A stretch of 26,558 nt of DNA, taken from assembly GCA_025774865.1 (NCBI GenBank), contig JALGZO010000509.1, positions 1-26,558 on the forward strand. The letters run 5' to 3'. Below, one piece after another: positions 16,009 through 23,761 of the stretch (the stretch's first letter is position 1; each line of letters begins with the position of its first letter). The position numbers and the translations under genes are program-made. The notes below the pieces were generated by a model. It saw only the letters and a program-made list of their open reading frames with translations. It had not been told where the DNA came from and searched no databases. The DNA is from a bacterium (GTDB lineage: Bacteria > ARS69).

Positions 16009-16440
16009 ATGCCGAAGCAACCGGAGTCCGCGACCGCGACCCGCCGATCGACGGTCGTGCGTCATTTGCTGTTGTCCGCCGTGCTGTGGGCGACCTACAT
16101 CCTCTACTGGCGGGTCGTGATCTCGCGCGGCGTAGAGCGGCAAGCAGCCCTTTCCCTCGTCCTCCTGGGGCTCTTCGTGGCCCTCCAGGTGCTTTTCACG
16201 CAAGCCTGGGTCCTCTACAACCGGCGCGTCACGGAGCCGAGCCGGGATCGCCGACGCCGCCGGCCGGCCGGGGTGAGAATCCCGACGTCGGATTTTCTCG
16301 GAAGACGCCTGCGCGCCTGGCCGCCGCAGTCGGACCTGACCCGCGCAGCCTGCATCATCGTGAGGGTCGACGGTGAGGAGAAGCGGTTCGAAGCCGGTCT
16401 GCCGCTCGAGGCGGAGAACGCCTTGGAGAGGCGTCGATGA
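16009..16440 (+). CDS. pgaD: PgaD-like subunit of poly-GlcNAc synthase
   Basis: The ATG at 16009 follows GAGGA at 5 nt. The 143-aa protein has two TM helices (~19-38 and ~47-70), then AWVLYNRRV, a basic linker and a small cytosolic domain (TSDFLGRRL ... IIVRVDGEEKRFE). The order matches E. coli PgaD: two TM helices, a W-x-LYN segment, then a short domain beginning with a helix and ending in beta-strands. In E. coli, PgaD and PgaC form the c-di-GMP-activated polymerase complex. Sequence similarity is weak, so the call rests on topology, the shared W-x-LYN segment and its 4-nt overlap (ATGA) with the pgaC-like gene. It opens the seven-gene operon; the 109 bp upstream is the only room for its promoter. 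Confidence 0.68.
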   Translation: MPKQPESATATRRSTVVRHLLLSAVLWATYILYWRVVISRGVERQAALSLVLLGLFVALQVLFTQAWVLYNRRVTEPSRDRRRRRPAGVRIPTSDFLGRRLRAWPPQSDLTRAACIIVRVDGEEKRFEAGLPLEAENALERRR

Positions 16441-17696
16441 CCGACATCGTCTCCATGCTGGAGTGGTTCGAGCACACGCACTTCTACCTGGGTTGGCTGA
16501 TCTTCTTTGCCTGGTACCCGATGCTGACCGGACTCATGTGGATCCTGACCGCTCTGTCCTACTGGTGGCGCCGAGAACGTCGGGCGACCGAGCCGCTCTC
16601 GCTCGGCGATGATCCGCCGTTCGTGACCGTCCTCGTTCCTGCGTACTGTGAGGGCCTGCACGTCGCGGAAACGATCGAGTCGCTGCTCGCCATCGACTAT
16701 CCCGCGTACGAGGTGTTGCTCGTGGACGATGCATCGAGCGACGACACGCTCCATCAGGTCCAGCCTTACCTGCGCGACGGCCGCGTGCGGATCCTCCGGA
16801 AGCAGATGAACGAGGGCAAGGCGATGGCGCTCAACGACGGGATCCTCTGCGCCCGTGGCGATATCCTGCTGATCATCGACGCCGACGCGCGTCCCGATCC
16901 CGCGATCCTCCGTCACCTCGTTCCCCACTTCGAGTCGCCGCGGGTCGGTGCCGTCACCGGGAATCCACGCGTCGCGAACCGGCACACTCTGCTGTCGCGG
17001 TTGCAGGCCATCGAGTTCACGTCGATCATCTCGCTGCAGAAACGGGCGCAGCGAGTATGGGGCCGGATTCTCACCGTGAGCGGAGTCGTCGCGGCATTCC
17101 ACCGCACGGCCCTTCTCGATGTCGGCCTGTTCAGCCCGGACATGGCGACGGAGGACATCGACGTGAGCTGGAAGCTGCAGCTCCGGACGTGGGACATTCG
17201 CTACGAGCCCCGCGCTGTCGTTTGGATGCACGTGCCGCAGCGTTGGGAAGACCTCTGGCGCCAGCGGCGACGGTGGTCGCTCGGCCTCGCGCAAGTCATC
17301 CGGCGCCACGCTCGACGCATCCTCGACTGGAGGGTTCGACGCTTCTGGCCGGTCGTGCTCGAGTCGGTGTCGTCGATCCTGTGGGGATACAGTTTCGTAC
17401 TGCTGACGGGACTCTGGATCCTCTCGTACGCTGTCGGGTATCCGCCCGTGGGGGGTAGCCCGATTCCGAACTGGTGGGGGATGGCGATGGCGACCGTGTG
17501 TCTCGGGCAGCTCCTCACCGGCGTCGGCCTCGATCGGCGCTATGACGTCGGTCTCGGCCGCTCGTATCCGATCGCGGTCTTCTACCCGCTCATCTACTGG
17601 TTGTTTCTCGCGGTGGTGACCGCCCGTTCCACGCCGGAAGGACTTCTTCAACCGCCGTCGGGGCAGGGGACCCGTTGGAAAACTCGTCGCGACTGA
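16437..17696 (+). CDS. pgaC: PgaC-like poly-beta-1,6-GlcNAc synthase, GT2 family
   Basis: The 419-aa protein (E. coli PgaC: 441) has two N-terminal TM stretches (~18-42), a processive GT2 domain and about three C-terminal TM helices. All catalytic landmarks are present: VDD (97-98), IDADA (D148, D150), GNPRVANRHTLLSRLQ (175-190), TVSGVVAAF (213-221), TEDID with TED at 238-240 as the catalytic base, and Q276-RR-R279-W280 holding the acceptor chain. The run GNPRV...N...LL..LQ..E..SII and TEDID.SWKLQ is characteristic of PgaC/IcaA rather than cellulose or hyaluronan synthase. It would polymerise UDP-GlcNAc and extrude the chain through the inner membrane with the PgaD-like partner. It shares ATGA with the gene before and overlaps the next by 22 nt. 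Confidence 0.88.
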   Translation: MTDIVSMLEWFEHTHFYLGWLIFFAWYPMLTGLMWILTALSYWWRRERRATEPLSLGDDPPFVTVLVPAYCEGLHVAETIESLLAIDYPAYEVLLVDDASSDDTLHQVQPYLRDGRVRILRKQMNEGKAMALNDGILCARGDILLIIDADARPDPAILRHLVPHFESPRVGAVTGNPRVANRHTLLSRLQAIEFTSIISLQKRAQRVWGRILTVSGVVAAFHRTALLDVGLFSPDMATEDIDVSWKLQLRTWDIRYEPRAVVWMHVPQRWEDLWRQRRRWSLGLAQVIRRHARRILDWRVRRFWPVVLESVSSILWGYSFVLLTGLWILSYAVGYPPVGGSPIPNWWGMAMATVCLGQLLTGVGLDRRYDVGLGRSYPIAVFYPLIYWLFLAVVTARSTPEGLLQPPSGQGTRWKTRRD

Positions 17697-19336
17697 CCCG
17701 GGCGCTTACGGCGCTGGCGGCGATCGCGTGGCTCTGCGCGGCCACGACGGTGCCGGTGGAAGGCGCTCGCTTCTCGGGCGGCGGCCGGCGACTGCTCGAG
17801 GACGCGCACAACGCGGCGAGCGAAGATCGTCACGGCGCGGCCATCGCGTGTGCGCTCGCGGCCATCCGGCTCGACCCGGATCTCGAAGGCGAGTCGGCGC
17901 TTCTCATTGCGAACCAGCTCACCTGGTCCGATCGACCGAGAGAAGCGATTCCGTGGTACGAAACGCACCTGCGCCACCATCCCGGAGACTGCGACGGATC
18001 TCTCGGGCTCGCCCGGGCGTTGTCGTGGGTCGGTCGGCTCGACGAAGCGGCGGGAGTTTACGCTTCTCTCGGCGAGGACTGCGTCGGGGCGGACGGCGCC
18101 CTCGGCGTCGCACGCATGGAGGCCTGGAAAGGCGCGCCCCCCGCGGCGGCTCGTCGCTACGGTGACGTGCTCGAGGCGGACCCCGGCTCGCGCGAGGCGG
18201 CGCTCGGTCTCGCCAACGCCGAGAACCAGCGCGGCCGGCACCGTCGGGCGGCGGAGATCTACCGCCGGCTGCTCGAGGAGGACCCATCGGACGGCAAGGC
18301 GCGCGTCGGACTCGCGCGGGCGCAGTACTGGATGGGCCGTCACGATCTGGCTCTCGCCACGCTCGAAGGAGTGGACGACTCCGACGCGGAGGAGTTGCAG
18401 GCGGTCGTCCGGCGGGAGGAGCACCTGCGCGTCGAGGCCGAGGGCTCGGCGTTCACGGACGTCGACGACCAGGAGCTCGAGAGCGTCCTGGCCCTCGCGA
18501 CCGTCGGATGGCACCCGCAATCCGGGGGCCGGCTCGAAGTGGTGCACGCCACGACCCGGGAGCCCGGCTCCGACGGCGTGCGCGCGTTTCGCGGAACCGT
18601 CGGCGCCTGGTGGCGGCCCTCCCAGGCGTGGGCCGTCAATGCCTACGTCGGGGCGATCTTCCCACGCGCGGACGTCCCCGTGCCGGCGGGCGAGGGCGAG
18701 ACGCGAACCCCCGAAGAGATCGAAGAAGTACAAGCTCTCTGGGACACGTGGGCGACCTGGACGCCGGCCGACTGGACGCGCTTCGATCTCGCGTGGGCGA
18801 GGGTCCCGATAGAGACGCCGAAGGCACTCGCGCGCGGAATCTTGATCGATGTCCTGGCACTGTCGGGCGAACGGCGCATCACCGACGAATTCGTGCTGCG
18901 CGCCCACGGCTCGCTCGCCGATTACTCCGACGGCAACAGTCGCACGGTCGTGTCCGGTTCCGCGGAGTACGGACCTCTTCTGCGCGGGAAGCCGGTGACC
19001 TTCCGCCTCGGCGGGGGCGGCTCCTACCTCGCGTTCGATGAAGACCGCGATCACGGCTACTACTCACCTGAGAACTACGACACGATCTGGGCGTCGGTGC
19101 GAGCGGTGGCCCGGCTCGGGCACGGCGTCACGCTCGATCTCACCTCACGCCTGGCGAGTGAGCGCGAGAACGGAGTGGATCGATTCGGGGTCTGGGCGAA
19201 TTCGGGCGAGTTGCGCTGGCAGTCCCGCACGGCCTTCGCCGTGGCGATCTTCGGACAGCAATCCACATCGCGTTTCGACACGAGCGCAGGATACGCCCGG
19301 GAAGGGTGGGGGATTCTCGTGTCGCTCGCCCCGTGA
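17675..19336 (+). CDS. PgaA-like TPR/outer-membrane porin protein
   Basis: The TTG at 17675, with AGGGGA just upstream and a 22-nt overlap with the synthase gene, begins a signal peptide (LTRALTALAAIAWLCAATTV). Residues ~35-250 carry about six TPR-type helical pairs, with A/G-x-A patterns such as AIPWYETHLRHHPGDCDGSL, AARRYGDVLEADPG and AAEIYRRLLEEDPSDGKARV. The last ~290 residues are amphipathic beta-strands ending EGWGILVSLAP, consistent with an outer-membrane barrel. This TPR-then-barrel layout is that of PgaA, BcsC and YaiO. At 553 aa it is shorter than E. coli PgaA (807). Its place between synthase and deacetylase supports the role of exporting the deacetylated glycan. The lack of a C-terminal aromatic residue is unusual for a barrel. 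Confidence 0.78.
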   Translation: MENSSRLTRALTALAAIAWLCAATTVPVEGARFSGGGRRLLEDAHNAASEDRHGAAIACALAAIRLDPDLEGESALLIANQLTWSDRPREAIPWYETHLRHHPGDCDGSLGLARALSWVGRLDEAAGVYASLGEDCVGADGALGVARMEAWKGAPPAAARRYGDVLEADPGSREAALGLANAENQRGRHRRAAEIYRRLLEEDPSDGKARVGLARAQYWMGRHDLALATLEGVDDSDAEELQAVVRREEHLRVEAEGSAFTDVDDQELESVLALATVGWHPQSGGRLEVVHATTREPGSDGVRAFRGTVGAWWRPSQAWAVNAYVGAIFPRADVPVPAGEGETRTPEEIEEVQALWDTWATWTPADWTRFDLAWARVPIETPKALARGILIDVLALSGERRITDEFVLRAHGSLADYSDGNSRTVVSGSAEYGPLLRGKPVTFRLGGGGSYLAFDEDRDHGYYSPENYDTIWASVRAVARLGHGVTLDLTSRLASERENGVDRFGVWANSGELRWQSRTAFAVAIFGQQSTSRFDTSAGYAREGWGILVSLAP

Positions 19337-20358
19337 GGAGCCCCGGATCGGTTGCCGGTCTCGTCCTCGCGCTCGGCCTCGTCGTCGGCGCAGGGGCTTC
19401 CGTGGTTCTCGTCGCGGAGTGGATCGCCACGGCCCCGACGATCTCTCCCGAAAGTGACCTCGCCACTCCGCTCTTCTCCGGGGAGGCGCTGCGCCACGAT
19501 GGGCTCGCCGCGCAGGAGGCGTCCGGAGTTCCGATTCTCTGCTATCACTACTTCCGTCCCGGACTCACCCCGGCGCGGATGCTCCGCGTTCTCGGTGCGG
19601 TGTTGCTCAACATGCCGACGATTCCCGACAAGGAGTACTGGACGACCACCGTGCCGGAGTTCGAACGGCAGATGCGGTATCTCGCGGAAAACGGGTATCG
19701 GACCATCAGCCTCGACGAACTCTGCGACTATCTCGAGGGTCGCGCGGAGATCTCTCCGCGCAGCGTCGTACTGACCATCGACGACGGAGACCGGTCGTTC
19801 GTCGAGCACGCCGTGCCGGTTCTTCGCCGCTACGGTTTCACCGCCACCGTCTTCCTGCTGACCGGGCGCGCCGGCGGGAACGACTGGAATCGTCTCGACA
19901 TCGTGGACTGGGAGACGTTACGCAGGCTCGAGGAGGAAGGAGTCGTGCGAGTGGAGAGTCACACCCACCGGATGCACGCGAAGGTGAAGGCCGCGGGGGA
20001 GTGGGTGCCGCGCTTTCTCCAGGAATGTCGAGACGAAGAAGGCCGCGTCTCGCCCTCCTCCGCGCTCGGCCGCGACCTGCTCGCGAGCCGCAACGCGATC
20101 CGACGCCATCTCGGACACGACTGCCGTTTCATCGCGTGGCCTTTCGGCTTCGGCAGCGCCGAGGTCGACTCGCTCGCGCAAACCATGGGAATGCGGCGGG
20201 TGCTCACGCTCCGGCCGAATCGGAACGCGCTGGATCATCGGGCGGAGCCGGAACCGTTGGACGGGGTCAACCTCGGGCGGTACACGATCACGGCCCGGAC
20301 GTCGTTTCGGCTGTTCCGGATGATGGTTCGCCCGGCGGCGACAACGGTCGGCGGATGA
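19333..20358 (+). CDS. pgaB: PgaB/IcaB-like polysaccharide N-deacetylase
   Basis: The frame opens at a GTG at 19306, but the GTG at 19333 overlaps the TGA before it as GTGA, the junction type used repeatedly here, so I prefer it; the earlier start is possible. The 341-aa product has a signal anchor (residues 7-29) and a CE4 deacetylase domain: ILCYHYF, TIDDGD (D150-D151), and SHTHRMH, in which H210 and H215 have the same spacing as the metal-binding histidines of PgaB, then RFIAWPFGFG. These residues bind the metal and catalyse removal of acetyl groups from GlcNAc polymers in the periplasm, which allows export. It lacks the C-terminal glycoside hydrolase domain of E. coli PgaB and so is IcaB-like in length. 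It shares ATGA with the CLC gene. Confidence 0.85.
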   Translation: MRSPGSVAGLVLALGLVVGAGASVVLVAEWIATAPTISPESDLATPLFSGEALRHDGLAAQEASGVPILCYHYFRPGLTPARMLRVLGAVLLNMPTIPDKEYWTTTVPEFERQMRYLAENGYRTISLDELCDYLEGRAEISPRSVVLTIDDGDRSFVEHAVPVLRRYGFTATVFLLTGRAGGNDWNRLDIVDWETLRRLEEEGVVRVESHTHRMHAKVKAAGEWVPRFLQECRDEEGRVSPSSALGRDLLASRNAIRRHLGHDCRFIAWPFGFGSAEVDSLAQTMGMRRVLTLRPNRNALDHRAEPEPLDGVNLGRYTITARTSFRLFRMMVRPAATTVGG

Positions 20359-22100
20359 AAGCGGGCCTCGGTCGATTGCTCACGCGCGGGTACTGGCTCG
20401 TCGAGGAGCGCTCGCTCATCGCCATCGCGCTCACGATCGGAGTCCTCTCCGGTCTCGCGGCGGCGCTCCTCGTCGGAATGATCTCCTGGCTGGCGCGCGG
20501 CGTCCCGGTCGCGGAACTGGGTGGGCATCCACCCTGGTGGATCGTCCTGGTGCCGGCGCTCGGCGGCCTCGCGGTCGGGCCCATCGTCTCGCGCGCCGCT
20601 CCCGAGACGAGGGGGCACGGGGTTCCCGAGGTCATGCTGGCGGTGGCCCGCAATCGCGGCGTCATCCGGGCGCGGGTGGCGGTGCTCAAGGCAGTCGCCT
20701 CCGCGATCACCATCGGCACGGGCGGGTCGGCAGGACGCGAAGGCCCGATCGTGCAGATCGGCTCCGCGGTGGGGTCGGCGCTGGGCTCGAAGGCGCGCGC
20801 CAGCCCGGAGATGGTACGGATGTTCGTGGCCTGCGGCGCCGCGGGAGGCATCGCGGCATCGTTCAACACGCCCATCGCGGGTGTCGTCTTCGCCCTGGAG
20901 GTGATCCTGCGCGACTTTGCGGGGCGGGCGTTCGCGACCGTCGTCATCTCGTCGGTGACGGCCTCCGTGGTCGCGCGGACCCTCCTGGGTCAGCAGGCTT
21001 TCTTCCGCGCGCCGGCGTACGCTCTGGGTGGCAGCTGGGAGCTCCTTCCGTATGCGTTGCTCGGCGTGGCCGCCGCCGTCGTCGCGCGGGGGTTCGTGGT
21101 CACGTTGTACCGGTTGGAGGACGGGTTCGAAGCACTGCGCATCCCCGACATCCTGAAGCCGGCGGTCGGGGGGCTCTGCCTCGGCGGTCTCGCCTGGTTC
21201 GTGCCGGACGTGCTCGGCACCGGACACGACGCGATCGAGCGAGCCCTCCGCGGAGAGATCGTGCTCTCCATGCTCGCCATCCTGGCGATCGGGAAGATCT
21301 TCGCGACTTCCTTCACGCTCGGCTCGGGCGGCTCCGGGGGCGTGTTCGCGCCGTCTCTGTTCATCGGCGCGATGCTCGGCGGTGCGGTCGGACATGTCGT
21401 CGACGCCGTCTTTCCCGGGCTCGGGGTGCAACCCGGCGCGTACGCGCTCGTCGGCATGGGGGCGGTCTTCGCGGGCGCGACCTGGGCGGCCATCTCCGCG
21501 ATCTTGATCCTCTTCGAGATGACGCGGGACTACGACCTCATCCTCCCGATGATGATCTCGTGCGTCACGAGCGTCGTGGTCGCGAAGCAGCTCTCGCGCG
21601 ACACGATCTACACCCTGAAGCTGCGCCGCCGCGGCATCGATCTGGACGAGGAGAGGGACAGCCCGCTCGCGAGGGTCCGGGTGGAGTCGGTGATGACCCG
21701 CGACGTCGAGACGATCGGGGTGGACACGCCGCTCGGAGTCCTGCTTCGGCAGGTGGAGGCCAGCGATCACTCGGGCTTCCCCGTCGTCGACGCCGATGGC
21801 AAGCTCGAGGGACTGATCACCTACGCGGAGTTACGAGACGGTATGCAAGTGGCCGGCACGGACACCGACTTCATCATCGCATCGGATGTGATGCGACCGT
21901 TCGGTCCGGTGATCCATCCCGACTCGAATTTGGAGGAAGCAGTGCACAAGATGCGCCACGCCGGAGTACGTCGCCTCCCGGTGGTGGCCGAGGGCGGCCA
22001 CGGCACGCTGCTCGGGCTCCTCACGAACCACGACGTCGTGACCACGATCGCGCAGATGAGCCCGGGGGGCGCCGCCTCGGCAGGTCCGGTATCACGGTGA
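20355..22100 (+). CDS. CLC-family chloride channel with CBS-domain pair
   Basis: The ATG at 20355 overlaps the deacetylase stop (ATGA). The 581-aa protein has the CLC anion-pathway motifs: GHGVPEV (88-94), GREGPIVQIG (127-136, gating glutamate E129) and GSGGSGGVFAP (323-333), within about 400 residues of TM helices. Two CBS domains follow (~444-500 and ~508-566), usually adenine-nucleotide sensors. The serine that coordinates chloride in E. coli ClC (GSGIP) is His89 here. The E. coli pair E202-E203 aligns with E182-V183; absence of the internal proton glutamate is a feature of channel-type CLCs, so passive anion flux is more likely than Cl-/H+ exchange. Linkage to glycan genes is unusual. A large overlapping frame from 20537 is a shadow. 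Confidence 0.93.
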   Translation: MKAGLGRLLTRGYWLVEERSLIAIALTIGVLSGLAAALLVGMISWLARGVPVAELGGHPPWWIVLVPALGGLAVGPIVSRAAPETRGHGVPEVMLAVARNRGVIRARVAVLKAVASAITIGTGGSAGREGPIVQIGSAVGSALGSKARASPEMVRMFVACGAAGGIAASFNTPIAGVVFALEVILRDFAGRAFATVVISSVTASVVARTLLGQQAFFRAPAYALGGSWELLPYALLGVAAAVVARGFVVTLYRLEDGFEALRIPDILKPAVGGLCLGGLAWFVPDVLGTGHDAIERALRGEIVLSMLAILAIGKIFATSFTLGSGGSGGVFAPSLFIGAMLGGAVGHVVDAVFPGLGVQPGAYALVGMGAVFAGATWAAISAILILFEMTRDYDLILPMMISCVTSVVVAKQLSRDTIYTLKLRRRGIDLDEERDSPLARVRVESVMTRDVETIGVDTPLGVLLRQVEASDHSGFPVVDADGKLEGLITYAELRDGMQVAGTDTDFIIASDVMRPFGPVIHPDSNLEEAVHKMRHAGVRRLPVVAEGGHGTLLGLLTNHDVVTTIAQMSPGGAASAGPVSR

Positions 22101-23755
22101 GAGGACGGGCGGCCCGGATCGCAATGATGGCGTCGCTCGCCTCCGTCGGCTGCGGGGACGGGGAGGCGCCCCCCGAGAGTGGCGACGCGGTCTTCGCGGA
22201 CGTGACGTCGGAATCCGGCATCGACTTCGAGCACGAGGCGGGGGCGCGCGGAGGCTACTGGCTGCCGGAGGGGATCGGCTCCGGCGGGGCGTTCCTGGAC
22301 CATGACGGGGATGGCGACCCCGATCTCTTCCTCGTGCAGGGGGGATTCCCGGAAGTACCGAACGACGATTGGCGCTGTCGCCTGTACCGGAACGAGGGCT
22401 CCGGCCATTTCACGGACGTGAGCGAAGCGGCTGGCGCCGACATGCCCGGTTACGGTCTGGGCGCGGCCGCGGCGGACTTCGACGCGGACGGTGACGTGGA
22501 CCTCTACGTCACGCGACTCGGTCCCAACGTGTTGTTGCGAAACGACAGCGGCCGGTTCGCCGACGTGACGAGGGCAACGGGGGTCGGCGACCCCGGGTTC
22601 GGGACGAGCGCGGCATTCCTCGACTACGACGGGGACGGCCAGCTCGACCTCTTCGTCGTGAACTACGTCGACTGGTCGCCGGAGCGTGAGGGCGCGTGCT
22701 TCGACCCGACCGGCATCCGCGACTACTGCAGCCCGATGACCTACGAGGCGCCGACCACCGACAAGCTCTACCGCGGTCGAGGCGACGGCACGTTCGAGGA
22801 CGTCACGGAGGCGGCAGGAATCGCGGGGGCAGCCGGCAACGGACTCGGCGTCGTCGTCACCGACTTCGACGGCGACGGCCGAATCGACGTCTACGTCGCG
22901 AACGACCAGACACCGGCGTTCCTCTGGATGAACCGGGGCGACGGGACGTTCGTCGAGGATGCGACGTTCCGGGGTTGTGCGTTCTCGGCGGACGGGATGG
23001 CGATCGCCGGCATGGGCGTCGTGGCGGAAGACCTCGACGATGACGGCGATCCGGATCTCGTCGTGACGAACATCCGAAATCAGGCGCACCTCGGGCTGCG
23101 GAACGACGACGGTTTTTTCGAAGACATGAGCCATGCGTGGGGCCTCGCCGACTGGAGCTTTCCGTTCACGGGGTTCGGCATCGCCCTCTTCGACCAGGAC
23201 CACGACGGCTCACTCGACGGACTCATCGTGAACGGAGCGGTGAACCGCTGGACGGAGCCGTACGCGCGTGACAATCCGTTCGCGGAGCCGAACCACTTTC
23301 TGCGCCGCGACCGGACCGGAGGGTTCTTCGAAGTGAGCCCGCCCCCCGCGGTGGTGAGCATCCCGGAGATGAGCCGCGGACTTCTGACCGCCGATGTCGA
23401 CGCCGATGGCGACCTCGACGTCGTCGTGACGAACAACCGCGGACCCGCGCGGATGTGGCGGAACGACAACGGGTCGGGATTCGCCTGGTCGATCCTCGAG
23501 CTCGGCGAGCTCAACGCCCGCGCGACGTTTCACGCGGCGGAACGGACCTGGACGCGGGAGCTGCGGCCGCACGCGGGATATCTCGGTACCAGCGAGCCGA
23601 TCGTACACGCGGGTCTCGGAGCGGCCACGCGGATCGATAGCGTGGTCGTCGCCTGGCCCGGCGGCAAGGAGGAGACCTGGCGGGATCTGCCGGTGAATAC
23701 ACGACTCCGCCTCGAGGCGGGCACGGCGCCGCGCTCGATCGGAGAGGGGAACTGA
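22097..23755 (+). CDS. FG-GAP/VCBS repeat lipoprotein with ASPIC/UnbV C-terminal domain
   Basis: The GTG at 22097 overlaps the CLC stop as GTGA and starts a short lipoprotein leader with SLASVGC; an open frame back to 20537 is only a shadow of the CLC gene. The 552-aa product begins with FADVTSESGIDFEH, the standard N-terminus of this family. It then carries seven calcium-binding loops of the D-x-D-x-D-G type (DHDGDGDPD, DFDADGDVD, DYDGDGQLD, DFDGDGRID, DLDDDGDPD, DQDHDGSLD, DVDADGDLD), forming an integrin-like propeller. The end resembles ASPIC/UnbV (IVHAGLGAATRIDSVVVAWP), though the usual preceding segment is compact. It is probably an outer-surface protein. Genes of this type are often next to TPR genes, as here. 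The molecular role is not established. Confidence 0.9.
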   Translation: MRGRAARIAMMASLASVGCGDGEAPPESGDAVFADVTSESGIDFEHEAGARGGYWLPEGIGSGGAFLDHDGDGDPDLFLVQGGFPEVPNDDWRCRLYRNEGSGHFTDVSEAAGADMPGYGLGAAAADFDADGDVDLYVTRLGPNVLLRNDSGRFADVTRATGVGDPGFGTSAAFLDYDGDGQLDLFVVNYVDWSPEREGACFDPTGIRDYCSPMTYEAPTTDKLYRGRGDGTFEDVTEAAGIAGAAGNGLGVVVTDFDGDGRIDVYVANDQTPAFLWMNRGDGTFVEDATFRGCAFSADGMAIAGMGVVAEDLDDDGDPDLVVTNIRNQAHLGLRNDDGFFEDMSHAWGLADWSFPFTGFGIALFDQDHDGSLDGLIVNGAVNRWTEPYARDNPFAEPNHFLRRDRTGGFFEVSPPPAVVSIPEMSRGLLTADVDADGDLDVVVTNNRGPARMWRNDNGSGFAWSILELGELNARATFHAAERTWTRELRPHAGYLGTSEPIVHAGLGAATRIDSVVVAWPGGKEETWRDLPVNTRLRLEAGTAPRSIGEGN

Positions 23756-23761
23756 GCTTCG

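Noticed and set aside
20537-22096. A 520-codon open extension upstream of the ASPIC/UnbV gene in the same frame
   Set aside because: Its translation is Arg/Gly/Pro-rich and low in hydrophobic residues, and it lies over the CLC gene, whose motifs are intact in another frame. High GC content leaves shadow frames open.
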